Below, one piece after another: positions 1 to 10,967 of a DNA stretch of 64,000 nucleotides. How positions within the stretch are numbered: the first letter of the stretch is position 1; each line of letters opens with the position of its first letter. Below the pieces are notes generated by a model. The model was not told the origin of the DNA, ran no database searches, and saw only the letters and a list, made by a program, of their open reading frames with translations. The position numbers were made by a program, and so were the translations under genes. The DNA comes from Aerophototrophica crusticola (lineage in GTDB: Bacteria > Pseudomonadota > Alphaproteobacteria > Azospirillales > Azospirillaceae): NCBI GenBank assembly GCA_001939945.1, contig MOEB01000013.1:44807-108806 (forward strand). Direction: 5' to 3'.

Positions 1-1102
<1,102 letters not shown>

Positions 1103-1189
1103 GGGCTGGCACCTTCTCTCGGCGGGTCGGCAGGCACATATGGTGTGGGGCCGCGCCCGTCGGGGGGCAGGGCCTCGCGCCGAGTGGTC

Positions 1190-1218
1190 CAGATAGACAA
1201 GGGCCGCCGGGCGGTCAA
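1190..1218 (-). promoter_or_regulatory. Predicted promoter of carA
   Basis: Read on the minus strand, TTGACC (1218-1213), a 17-nt spacer and TATCTG (1195-1190) make a near-consensus sigma70 promoter. The start would be near 1183, giving a leader of about 80 nt before carA. Seen in the sequence; activity is inferred. Confidence 0.55.
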
Positions 1219-1356
1219 CCCGCGCTTCGCGCGCATCTGGGCCGACCTGCCGCGCAGGCGCGCCGTTTTCGCCGGGATGATCCCCCCTTGCGGGCTGGCC
1301 TGCGGGCCCCGGCTCGCGTAATCTGCCCGCTTGTCTTTAGATCGAGGTATCCTGCC

Positions 1357-1818
1357 ATGCTCCGCACGCGGTTGAACGAGGCCTTGAAGGAGGCCATGCG
1401 CGCCAAGGACCAGCGCGCCACCGCCACCATCCGCCTGATCCTGGCCGCCCTGAAGGACCGGGACATCGCCGCCCGCGGCCGCGGCCAGATGGACGGGATA
1501 GACGACGCGGAACTTGCCTCCATGCTGCAGACCATGGTCAAGCAGCGGCGTGAGTCCATCGACCTCTATGAGCAGGGCGGCCGCGTTGAGCTGGCCCAGC
1601 AGGAGCGGGAGGAGATCGCGGTCATCGAGGGCTTCATGCCCAAGCAGCTCTCCGAGGAGGAGACGACGCAGGCCGTGGCCGCCCTGATCCAGGAGATCGG
1701 CGCCACTGGCATCAAGGACATGGGCCGCGTGATGGCCGAACTGCGCACCCGCTACGCCGGCCAGATGGACTTCGGCAAGGCCAGCGGCCTGGTGAAGGGC
1801 ACCCTCGCCGGGGCCTGA
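1357..1818 (+). CDS. yqeY: GatB/YqeY domain-containing protein
   Basis: A 153-residue YqeY-family protein, related to the C-terminal tRNA-binding domain of the amidotransferase subunit GatB. Its cellular role is not settled. The frame is open further upstream, but ATG 1357 has a GAGG ribosome site 9 nt before it and starts the conserved MLRTRLNEALKEAMRAKD helix. The rest is helical, with the family signature around IEGFMPKQLSEEE and a C-terminal GKASGLVKGTLAG tail. Length is typical of the family (about 150). It is divergent from carA and lies upstream of dnaG, as in many alphaproteobacteria, although a toxin-antitoxin pair now sits between it and dnaG. Family assignment is secure; function beyond possible tRNA association is unknown. 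Confidence 0.93.
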   Translation: MLRTRLNEALKEAMRAKDQRATATIRLILAALKDRDIAARGRGQMDGIDDAELASMLQTMVKQRRESIDLYEQGGRVELAQQEREEIAVIEGFMPKQLSEEETTQAVAALIQEIGATGIKDMGRVMAELRTRYAGQMDFGKASGLVKGTLAGA

Positions 1819-1941
1819 CTTCTTGCATGGCCGGCTTCCGCTTCGCCGGGCAGGGGGACGAGGGGCGCCTGGACGCGTTCCTCGCCGCCCATGCGGACAG
1901 CTCCGGCGTTGGGGGCCTGCGGGATCATCCTGTCCCGAGTG

Positions 1942-2307
1942 TCAAGCCGCCAAGGCGCGACGGGCGGCTTCCGGGTCATGCTCCACCAGGGTGATGAAGG
2001 CCCTTGCCGTGGCGTCCGGCGTGCCGCGGCCCTGTTCCCAGTCCCGCACCGTCCCCACCGGGATGTGGAAGGCGCTGGCGAATGCCTGTTGGCTCAACCC
2101 CATCCGCTCCCGCAACAGCCTGACGCGCCGGCCGAACCGTCCGGTGGAAAGGGCCCCGGCCGACAGGGGCTGCGCGTCCGGGTCCGCCAGGGCCGCCGCC
2201 TCGGCTTCCGCCTCAGTCATGCGGCGCAGGCGATCCCAATCGGTCTTGCCGGGCACCGGCTCCTGCCCGTCCGGGACATCAACCGAGAAAGTATTCGTCT
2301 TGCTCAT
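1942..2307 (-). CDS. XRE-type HTH antitoxin of the adjacent BrnT toxin
   Basis: A 121-residue protein from ATG 2307. Residues 55-110 form an XRE-like helix-turn-helix (FGRRVRLLRERMGLSQQAFA, then IPVGTVRDWEQGRGTP) with a tail typical of HigA/MqsA-like antitoxins. The N-terminus is acidic and presumably binds the toxin. The start codon lies inside the 3' end of the upstream brnT frame, a 29-nt overlap, which implies translational coupling. The classical BrnA partner is a ribbon-helix-helix protein, so this is the HTH variant of the module. It probably represses its own operon through the palindrome in front of brnT. The antitoxin role comes from arrangement and fold, not from a named family match. 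Confidence 0.8.
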   Translation of the reverse strand: MSKTNTFSVDVPDGQEPVPGKTDWDRLRRMTEAEAEAAALADPDAQPLSAGALSTGRFGRRVRLLRERMGLSQQAFASAFHIPVGTVRDWEQGRGTPDATARAFITLVEHDPEAARRALAA

Positions 2308-2560
2308 GGCGTGTCGCCTTCCGGGCTGACAGGATGCGCGTGACGGACCCAAGCGGCCTGCCGCGCGGTGTGGTAACGACGAACAGGATGCCGCTCCGCG
2401 ACATGCCGATGACCTGAACACGGTCCTCACCATAATCAAACCGGTCATCCACCTTCTCGATCCGGTTCGGGTCGTGCAGCGCGGGGATGGCATCCCAGAA
2501 ATCCACGCCGTGCTTGGCGAGGTTTGTGACGGCCTTGTCCGGGTCCCACTCATAGCGCAT
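2279..2560 (-). CDS. brnT: BrnT-family ribonuclease toxin
   Basis: A 93-residue protein of the BrnT (DUF497) family, a RelE-like ribonuclease toxin of type II systems. The diagnostic N-terminus MRYEWDPDKAVTNLAKHGVDF and the C-terminal RILSARKATRHEQDEYF, with its conserved Arg, Glu and Tyr positions, are both present, and the length matches the family (about 90). The frame stays open upstream, but ATG 2560 is the family start. The gene is first in a two-gene operon and overlaps the HTH antitoxin by 29 nt. Toxin first is the usual order for brnTA. The pair interrupts the usual yqeY-dnaG adjacency, which suggests later insertion. Confidence 0.9.
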   Translation of the reverse strand: MRYEWDPDKAVTNLAKHGVDFWDAIPALHDPNRIEKVDDRFDYGEDRVQVIGMSRSGILFVVTTPRGRPLGSVTRILSARKATRHEQDEYFLG

Positions 2561-2569
2561 GCAGGGATG

Positions 2570-2586
2570 GTACGGGCAGCCCGTAC
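2570..2586. promoter_or_regulatory. Perfect palindrome in front of brnT, probable autoregulatory operator
   Basis: GTACGGGC (2570-2577), one central base, then GCCCGTAC (2579-2586): a perfect 8+1+8 palindrome 9 bp upstream of the brnT start. Its position suits binding by the HTH antitoxin. Palindrome seen directly; binding inferred. Confidence 0.6.
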
Positions 2587-2718
2587 GCCTGTCAAGGAAA
2601 GGCGTTTGCCTGTGGACAAACGGTAACCTGGGGATAAGTCGGGGTCCCGGTGGTACGCCGGGCGTGGGGTGCGTTATCATCCGCGACTTGACCTTCCCGG
2701 AACCCGGCCCCCGGCGCC

Positions 2719-4581
2719 ATGGCACTGCCCCCGCAGTTTCTAGAGGAGTTGCGCACGCGCCTCCCCCTGTCCGACGTGGTGATGAAGCGCATCCGCCTCA
2801 TCCGCGCCGGCCGGGAGTTCAAGGCCCCGTGCCCCTTCCACAACGAGAAGTCCCCCAGCTTCTACGTCAACGACCAGAAGGGGTTCTTTCATTGCTTCGG
2901 TTGTGGGGCCCATGGCGACCAGATCGGGTTCGTCATGCGGCACGACAACCTCTCCTTCATGGAGGCGGTGGAGCAACTCGCCGCCGAGGCCGGGCTGCCC
3001 GTGCCCAAGGCCAGCCCCCAGGAACGCCAGCGCTATGAGCGGCAGAAGTCCCTCTACGACCTGGTGGAGCGGGCGGCGAAGTATTATGAGCAGCAGCTCT
3101 TCACCCAGGCCGGGCAGAAGGCGCTGGACTACCTGCGCCGCCGCGGCCTGGACGAGGAGGCCATCGCCCGCTTCCGCCTGGGCTTCGCGCCACAGGACGG
3201 GTCCGGCCTGCATGGGATGCTGACCCAGGCCGGCTATGCCGAGGCGGACATGATCGAGGCGGGGCTGTTCAAGCGGCCCGACGCTGGGCGCGGGGCGCGG
3301 GCCTTCTTCTGGGGCCGGGTCATGTTCCCCGTGACCGACCGACGCGGCCGGGTGGTGGCCTTCGGCGGCCGGATCATGGAGGGGGAGGGGCCCAAATACA
3401 TCAACTCCGCCGACAACCCGCTCTTCCACAAGGGGCACCTGCTCTACGGCATGTCCCGCGCCCGGCAGGCGGCGGCGGACGGGCACACGCTGATCGTCAC
3501 CGAAGGCTACATGGACGTGATCTCCTGTGTCCTGGCCGGGTTCGAGGGGGCGGTGGCGCCCCTCGGCACCGCCTTGACGGAGACGCAGATCCTGGAGCTG
3601 TGGAAGCTGGCGCCGGAGGGGCGGCGCACGCCCATCCTCTGCTTCGACGGCGACAATGCCGGCCGGCGGGCGGCCCAGCGGGCGGTGGAGCGGCTGCTGC
3701 CCCTGCTGGTCCCCGACCACAGCGCCTGCGTCGCCTTCCTGCCGGAGAAAGAGGACCCCGACAGCCTGATCCGCACCGGCGGCAAGGCCGCCCTGCAAGC
3801 CGTGCTGGAGCGGGCCAAGCCCCTGTCCGAAGTGCTGTGGGAGATGGAGTCGGTCGGTCGTGACCTGTTCCAACCCGACGCCAGGGCAGGACTGGAGGCG
3901 GCCCTGTTCGAGCGTTGCGCCCAGATCAAGGACCAGCGCGTCCGCCGCGCATACGAGCAGGACATGCGGGACCGGCTGTTCAAGCTGTCCCGCCAGCACC
4001 GGGCCAAGGGCGGGCCCCCCCGCGCCGGCGGCGGCCAGCGGCGGCCGGCACCGGGGGAGGTGCCGGTCAGCCGGCTGTTCGACCGGGCCATGGTCACCGG
4101 CCGCATCCAGGTGGATTTCTCCGCCCAGGCCCGCACGCTGTTGGGCGGCATGCTGCGCAACCCGCGCTACTTCGACCAGTTCGGGGAAAGGCTGGCTGCC
4201 ATCACCCTGGACAACGCGGCCCTTGAGGAACTGCGGCAGGAGATCGTCAACCAGCTCACCTCCCAGCCGGACATGGACGGCGAATCGCTGGTCCGCATCC
4301 TGTGCGAGCTGGGGCTAGAGGAAACGGTCAACGACGTGCTGCGGTACCTGGAGCTGCGCGGCCTCGCTTGGTTCTCCGGTGCCAACCCGGACGTGGAGAA
4401 GGCCGCCCGCGACCTGCTGGACATCGCCCGCAAGGTGGAGGACCGCGACCTGCGCCGGGAGCTGGCGGAGGCGGAAGAGAATCTGCGCCGCGATTTCTCC
4501 GAGGAAAACCTGTCCCGCCTGGACCAGTTGCGCCGTGAGTATCTAGCGGCCCGCGGGTTGTCGTTGGATGGGGAAGGGTAA
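2719..4581 (+). CDS. dnaG: DNA primase
   Basis: DnaG synthesises RNA primers at the replication fork. The 620-residue product has the N-terminal CHC2 zinc ribbon (Cys38, His41, Cys59 and Cys62 in CPFH...CFGC). The primase catalytic core follows, with a TOPRIM segment around VTEGYMDVIS and LCFDGDNAGR carrying the metal-binding acidic residues. The C-terminal 150 residues form the helical DnaB-interaction region. Length is normal for the family. ATG 2719 directly precedes the conserved start MALPPQFLEELRTRL. It is followed by rpoD in the macromolecular-synthesis arrangement, though 573 bp separate the two genes, so rpoD probably has its own promoters. No anomalies in composition or motifs. Confidence 0.98.
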   Translation: MALPPQFLEELRTRLPLSDVVMKRIRLIRAGREFKAPCPFHNEKSPSFYVNDQKGFFHCFGCGAHGDQIGFVMRHDNLSFMEAVEQLAAEAGLPVPKASPQERQRYERQKSLYDLVERAAKYYEQQLFTQAGQKALDYLRRRGLDEEAIARFRLGFAPQDGSGLHGMLTQAGYAEADMIEAGLFKRPDAGRGARAFFWGRVMFPVTDRRGRVVAFGGRIMEGEGPKYINSADNPLFHKGHLLYGMSRARQAAADGHTLIVTEGYMDVISCVLAGFEGAVAPLGTALTETQILELWKLAPEGRRTPILCFDGDNAGRRAAQRAVERLLPLLVPDHSACVAFLPEKEDPDSLIRTGGKAALQAVLERAKPLSEVLWEMESVGRDLFQPDARAGLEAALFERCAQIKDQRVRRAYEQDMRDRLFKLSRQHRAKGGPPRAGGGQRRPAPGEVPVSRLFDRAMVTGRIQVDFSAQARTLLGGMLRNPRYFDQFGERLAAITLDNAALEELRQEIVNQLTSQPDMDGESLVRILCELGLEETVNDVLRYLELRGLAWFSGANPDVEKAARDLLDIARKVEDRDLRRELAEAEENLRRDFSEENLSRLDQLRREYLAARGLSLDGEG

Positions 4582-5154
4582 CCACTTCCCAAGCCATGGG
4601 GAGGGTACGTGATGACCGCTCCACGGGTGACACCTTTCGGAGTCGCATGCCTGACTTCCGAATCGACACTTGACGGCGGCCGATTATGTCGCCACCTGTC
4701 TCGTCGCTGCTTGTCCGAGACGCTGGATAGTCCGCTGAGTGCGGACGCGCCGTTGCCGCGCACCACAGAGCGTCCTCGAGGGTGGCGTAACGCGGCTGGC
4801 AGGCGGTTTGCTCCAGCCCGGGGGAAATCCTGCTGCGGCAGGGTCGGGGAGAAGGCGTCCCGCCGGCAGGGCCGGTCCAAGGGATGCGAATCTTCCGGAC
4901 CTCGCGGAGCGGGAAATCTTGTCCGGATGCTGGGGTGGAACCACCCGACAGGGAAGCATGGTCGTGGGACGCCGCGTGTCGGTACCACCCCGGACCATTG
5001 TTTCCAACAACTGTGTCGTCCTGAACACAGGGTGGGGCTGGCGTGCGGATAACAGACGGCAGGAGAGGGACGTCGGTCGGCCGGGGGCCAAGGGCCCGGG
5101 TCGGCCATGTGCGTTTAACGGGTGCATCCGTGTCGAGTCGGGGGCAGTGAGCGA
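4582..5154. other. Long dnaG-rpoD intergenic leader region
   Basis: 573 bp without a convincing gene. It is somewhat less GC-rich than the flanking genes and contains TTGACG near 4670 and several short inverted repeats, such as GGTGGAACCACC around 4934. I could not pair a -35 with a good -10. It presumably holds the rpoD promoters, possibly including a heat-shock one, but none can be assigned with confidence. Confidence 0.4.
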
Positions 5155-7116
<1,962 letters not shown>

Positions 7117-7140
7117 CCTCCGGGACAGGGTCCGCGTACC

Positions 7141-7170
7141 AAAGGCCGGCGGGGCGACCCGCCGGCCTTT
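7141..7170 (+). terminator. Rho-independent terminator after rpoD
   Basis: AAAGGCCGGCGGG (7141-7153), loop GCGA, CCCGCCGGCCTTT (7158-7170): a perfect 13-bp stem 24 bp after the rpoD stop. The A/T ends make it bidirectional in form. It separates the dnaG-rpoD unit from the toxin-antitoxin genes. Confidence 0.9.
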
Positions 7171-7256
7171 GCCGTTCAAGGGGGAGAGCGCCTCGCCGTT
7201 GACGGGGCGATTGGGGGGTTGCACCATCATCCAGCAGGAAGGGCAGGGGGTGCGGC

Positions 7257-7484
7257 ATGGACCAGGAAGACGACATGGGCCATCACAGTATCCCGCTTGA
7301 TGCGGCAGATGCCGGTCCTGCCGGGACGATGGCCGGACCCGGCTCCTTCGACGGCTCTGGCCGCCTGGGCATGTCGGTGCAGGGCCGGCGGGAAGCGGAG
7401 CGGATCGCCGATGAGGCGATGCGCGAATGGAACCGGTACATCGCAATCCATGGCCATTTCGCCGATGACCAGGATATCGATTGA
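7257..7484 (+). CDS. ccdA: CcdA-like antitoxin
   Basis: A 75-residue protein. Its C-terminal half (from about residue 43: REAERIADEAMREWNRYIAI, then HGHFADD) matches the toxin-binding tail of CcdA antitoxins, which ends in a helix followed by a YxxxHGxFxDD segment. The N-terminal DNA-binding ribbon-helix-helix is poorly recognisable and Gly/Ala-rich, so DNA binding may have diverged. ATG 7257 has a purine-rich run (GGGCAGGGGG) just upstream. ccdB starts 6 nt after the stop, giving the standard antitoxin-first operon. The role, neutralising CcdB and repressing the operon, is known for the family and inferred here. Confidence 0.82.
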   Translation: MDQEDDMGHHSIPLDAADAGPAGTMAGPGSFDGSGRLGMSVQGRREAERIADEAMREWNRYIAIHGHFADDQDID

Positions 7485-7490
7485 TCGCCG

Positions 7491-7808
7491 ATGGCCCAGT
7501 TCGATATCTGCTTGAACAATGGGCCGACAAAGTCGGCGTTTCCCTGTCTGTTGGTCCTGCAATCAAGCCTGTTCCGGGGTGCCGAGCGATGGGTTGTCAT
7601 CCCCCTTGTCCCCGGCATTGGCTTTGCCAAGCAGGACCCCCGGCTGTCGCCCGTCCTGAAGATCAATGGCGCGCCATTCCTATTGGCAACCCAATCTATC
7701 ACCAACGTGCCTGTAAGGCAGTTGGGCGAGGTGGTCGGGAGCGCTCGGAAACAGGCAGAGACGATCATCGCGGCCGTTGACTGGCTGATGAATCGGGGGT
7801 GGGACTAA
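7491..7808 (+). CDS. ccdB: CcdB-like gyrase toxin
   Basis: A 105-residue CcdB-family protein, the toxin that poisons DNA gyrase GyrA in type II ccd systems. The family pattern is visible throughout: FDICLNNGP at the N-terminus, CLLVLQSSLF, RWVVIPLVP, then SPVLKINGAPFLLATQSI and a final VDWLMNRGWD helix. The C-terminal Trp-Gly pair is in the place where F-plasmid CcdB contacts gyrase, although two extra residues follow. Length is close to the usual 100-105. G+C and third-position bias look lower than in neighbouring genes, consistent with acquisition. It lies between the rpoD terminator and a Uma2 nuclease gene on the chromosome. Whether it is still toxic cannot be judged from sequence. Confidence 0.88.
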   Translation: MAQFDICLNNGPTKSAFPCLLVLQSSLFRGAERWVVIPLVPGIGFAKQDPRLSPVLKINGAPFLLATQSITNVPVRQLGEVVGSARKQAETIIAAVDWLMNRGWD

Positions 7809-7828
7809 AATTTTCCCGGAGGTTTGCC

Positions 7829-8389
7829 ATGACCCAGCGGATGAGCCGTGAAGCCTTCCACCGGTGGGTGGAGGAGCAGGGGGGCGGGCAGCGCTATGAA
7901 CGGGCAACCGGCCAGCCTGTGGCCATGTCCCCGGAAAAGGTCGGCCACGCCCGGGTAAAGGCGGAGATCTGGTCGGCCTTCCGCCAGCAACTCCTCGCCC
8001 GCGACCTGCCCTGCGAGGTGCTCCCCGACGGCATTACGGTCGAGGTCGGCGACGATGCGGACTACGAGCCCGACGTGGTTGTCAATTGCGGCCCCCGCCT
8101 GTCGCCGGAGGCCACCGCCGCCCCGACCCCGGTCATCATCGTCGAGGTCCTGTCCCGCGGCACCAAGGGCGTGGATGTGGGGGAGAAGTTCGCCGACTAT
8201 TTCCGCCTGCCCAGCCTGCGCCACTACCTGCTGGTCAGCTATGTCAGGCGCCGGGTCATCCACCACCGCCGCCAGGACGACGGCACCATCCTCAGCGCTA
8301 TCCATGCCGGCGGCGTCCTCACCCTCGACCCGCCCGGCCTGGACCTGGACATCGACGAGGTCTACCGGCTGGCCGAGGTGGGTGTCTGA
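7829..8389 (+). CDS. Uma2-family (DUF820) putative restriction-endonuclease-like protein
   Basis: A 186-residue protein of the Uma2 family, a PD-(D/E)XK nuclease fold of unknown biological role that is very abundant in cyanobacteria and scattered elsewhere. The expected active-site pattern is present: Asp in DYEPDVVV (around residue 78), Glu in the VEVLSRGTKG motif (around residue 109) and Lys in VGEKFADYF, then YLLVSYVRRRVIHHRR. ATG 7829 has GGAGG 6 nt upstream and follows ccdB by 20 bp, so it may be transcribed with the ccd pair. Such genes often sit in mobile or toxin-rich neighbourhoods. Nuclease activity is an inference from the fold. Confidence 0.88.
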   Translation: MTQRMSREAFHRWVEEQGGGQRYERATGQPVAMSPEKVGHARVKAEIWSAFRQQLLARDLPCEVLPDGITVEVGDDADYEPDVVVNCGPRLSPEATAAPTPVIIVEVLSRGTKGVDVGEKFADYFRLPSLRHYLLVSYVRRRVIHHRRQDDGTILSAIHAGGVLTLDPPGLDLDIDEVYRLAEVGV

Positions 8390-8407
8390 GGCGGACCGTG
8401 ACCACCC

Positions 8408-10780
8408 TCACCCCGCCTCCGCCATCGGCACCAGGTCGCGGACCAGCGCCCGCACCGCCGGCCCCGCATCCCCGGCGAAGCGCAGGTTGGTGCCCTTGGC
8501 GGCCTGGGCCAGCACGGTGAAGGGCAGGGCGGGGGTGCCGTCCAGCCGCAGCAGGCCGTTGCCGCCCACGGGCAGGTCCGGGGCGCCGGCGACCAGGGCG
8601 CCACCGTCGGAGATGTCGATGACCTGCACCGGGTGGGTGCCCGGGCCCAGCTCCAGCGTGCCCGGCCGGTCCAGCCGGTAGCGGGGGCCGCCGCGGCGGT
8701 CCACCTCGGTGGTGCTGGTGCGCACCACGCGGATCAGCGTCTCGCACAGGGCGGTGATGCTGTCGGATAGCTCCCCCGCGATGGCCTGCACCTGTTGCGC
8801 CCGCTCGCCCGAGGTGGCGGCCTCGCCGGAGACCTGGGTGATGCAGTGGGCCACGTCGCGGGCGGCCTCCGCTGTCTGGGCCACGTTGCGGGCGATCTCC
8901 TGGGTGGCGGCGGATTGCTGCTCCATGGCCGCGGCGATGGCGGTGGAGACCTCGTCCATGTTGCGGATGGCGCCGCCCATGTCCCGCACGGCGGACACGC
9001 TGGCGCCGGTGATGTCGCTGATCTCTGCCAGCTTCACGCCGATGTCGGCGGTGGCCTGGGCCGTCTGGCTGGCCAGGCTCTTCACCTCCGCCGCCACGAT
9101 GGCGAATCCGCGGCCTGCCTCCCCGGCGCGGGCGGCCTCAATGGTGGCGTTCAGGGCCAGCAGGTTGGTCTGCTCGGCGATGCCGCGGATCAGCTCCGCC
9201 ACCATGCCGATCTGGCCCACCGAGTCGGCCAGGCTGCCGATGATGCCGGCGGCCTCCTCCCCCTTGCGCACGGCCCCGCCGCTGACCTGGGTGGCCAGGG
9301 TGACCTGGCTGGCGATCTCCTGGATGGAGGCGGTGAGCTGCTCCGTGGCCGTAGCCACGGCCTGGGCGGTGGCCAGCGCCTCCTCCGCCGCGGCGGCGAC
9401 GCCTTGGGAATTGTCCTGCACGTGCCGGGCGGACCCGGCCATGGCGGTGGCGGCCTCGGCCATGGCGGCGGTGCGCTCCGCCACCAGCCCCACGGCCTGC
9501 CGCGTCTCCCCCTCCACGGTCCCGGCCATCAGTTGCAGGGCCTCCCGCCGCACCCGCTCCGCCGCGGCGCGGCTACCCTCCTGCTCGGCCAGCAGCTGGG
9601 CCCGCTCCAGCCCCTGGCGCTGGAAGACCAGCACGGCCTGCGCCATGGCGCCGATCTCGTCCCGACGGTCCTGGCCCGGCACGGTGACAGCCCAGTCCCC
9701 GTCCGCCAGCCGCGCCATGGCCTTGGTCATGCCCCGCAGCGGCTGCACCACCTGCCGCACGATGACGAAACCGCTGGCCAGCCCCAGCCCCGCCGCCACG
9801 CCCAGGACGGCCAGCGCCAGGGCGATGTTCAGGCGGGCCGCCGCCTTTGCCGCCTCCACCCGCTCATCCACCTGCACCGACAGCTCGCGTGAGGCCGCGG
9901 CCATGGCCTCGATCCCCTGGGCGGCCAGGGCGAACCAGTCCGTGGCCGGGGCGGGGTAGTCCAGGTTCTTCGCGCTGGCTTCCATCAGCCGGCGCCGTAG
10001 CGCATCCACCTGGCCGAAATACCGCTCCCGGATGCCCTCCGCGGCGGGGGTCAGGCTGGGGAAGCGGCCCATGCCGCCGCCGAAGCTTTCCCACGCCCCC
10101 TCGATCCGGCCATGGGCGCGGGACACCTGGTCCAACTGCGCCGGGGTCAGGGGCAGGCCGCCGGCCACCACCCCGGCCAGCAGGCCCCGCTCCCGGCTGG
10201 CGAACTCCGCCACCAGCATCAGGTCCTCCGCCAAGTGGAACCCGGCACGCAGGTCGCCGCCCAGCGCCGCCCCACCCGATTCCAGCGCCGCCCCCCACAG
10301 GGCCAGGGTCGCGTCGGCCACGCCGTTGGCGGTGGGCAGCCAGTCCCGCCGCAGGTCGAAAGGCACGCTGCCGCCGGCGGCCAGGGCCTTGTCCAGGGCG
10401 GCGCGCTGGGCGTCCAGCTTGGCCTTGGCGTCCCGCAGGCCCTGCGCGGCCTTGGCGAGCTCCGGCGCCGCAAGGTTGTCACCCATCTCCGCCAACAGGG
10501 CCTTGAGGCGCCGGTCCGTCTCCGCCCGGTCCCGCGGCACCGCCCCCTTCAGGGCGTCCGTCGCCGCCCGCGGGTTGCCGGCCAGCAGGTTCAGCCCGTC
10601 CCGCTCCGCTCCCACGGCCCAGACCAGTTCCTGCACGGCCAACGCGACCCGCTCCAGCCGCTCGGCCCCGCTTGCGGCGCGCAGCTCCCCCAAGGCCCGG
10701 GACATCTGGGCCACGGCGAACCCCAGCACCAGAACCACGAGCAGCGCGCCTATCGTGAAAAGTTTGGACCGGATGGACAT
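8408..10780 (-). CDS. Methyl-accepting chemotaxis protein with C-terminal PilZ domain
   Basis: A 790-residue membrane chemoreceptor. A signal-anchor helix (about residues 7-27, [19 protein letters not shown]) is followed by a helical periplasmic sensor of about 280 residues. A second TM segment ([19 protein letters not shown]) leads to a HAMP linker and the cytoplasmic signalling domain, with its hairpin tip [20 protein letters not shown]. The last 100 residues form a PilZ domain, with RYRLDRPG and DISDGGA fitting the RxxxR and (D/N)xSxxG c-di-GMP motifs. This suggests a receptor that couples ligand sensing and c-di-GMP to CheA. ATG 10780 was preferred over an in-frame TTG 48 nt upstream because it starts next to the membrane anchor. 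No che genes are nearby, so it is an orphan receptor. Confidence 0.93.
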   Translation of the reverse strand: MSIRSKLFTIGALLVVLVLGFAVAQMSRALGELRAASGAERLERVALAVQELVWAVGAERDGLNLLAGNPRAATDALKGAVPRDRAETDRRLKALLAEMGDNLAAPELAKAAQGLRDAKAKLDAQRAALDKALAAGGSVPFDLRRDWLPTANGVADATLALWGAALESGGAALGGDLRAGFHLAEDLMLVAEFASRERGLLAGVVAGGLPLTPAQLDQVSRAHGRIEGAWESFGGGMGRFPSLTPAAEGIRERYFGQVDALRRRLMEASAKNLDYPAPATDWFALAAQGIEAMAAASRELSVQVDERVEAAKAAARLNIALALAVLGVAAGLGLASGFVIVRQVVQPLRGMTKAMARLADGDWAVTVPGQDRRDEIGAMAQAVLVFQRQGLERAQLLAEQEGSRAAAERVRREALQLMAGTVEGETRQAVGLVAERTAAMAEAATAMAGSARHVQDNSQGVAAAAEEALATAQAVATATEQLTASIQEIASQVTLATQVSGGAVRKGEEAAGIIGSLADSVGQIGMVAELIRGIAEQTNLLALNATIEAARAGEAGRGFAIVAAEVKSLASQTAQATADIGVKLAEISDITGASVSAVRDMGGAIRNMDEVSTAIAAAMEQQSAATQEIARNVAQTAEAARDVAHCITQVSGEAATSGERAQQVQAIAGELSDSITALCETLIRVVRTSTTEVDRRGGPRYRLDRPGTLELGPGTHPVQVIDISDGGALVAGAPDLPVGGNGLLRLDGTPALPFTVLAQAAKGTNLRFAGDAGPAVRALVRDLVPMAEAG

Positions 10781-10967
10781 GGCATGACCGTCTGCAACCC
10801 TGGCTACGCGATCTTTAACCTGTCCCAATGGGATAGGCCAGGGGTGATAAGCATTCGGAAAAGAGAACAGCCAGTATTGTTACAGTATTATTGCCGTCTT
10901 ATGACAGTGCCTCAGGACAAACGGCAGGATTGGTGGGCCCCCTGTTCCGATGCGAGGCCGCGGATGC
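10781..10967. other. Spacer between chemoreceptor and DUF4032 gene
   Basis: 187 bp holding the upstream region of the chemoreceptor. It has an A/T-richer patch near 10860-10900 with a GTTACAGTATTATTG stretch. No gene or confident promoter was recognised. Confidence 0.3.
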
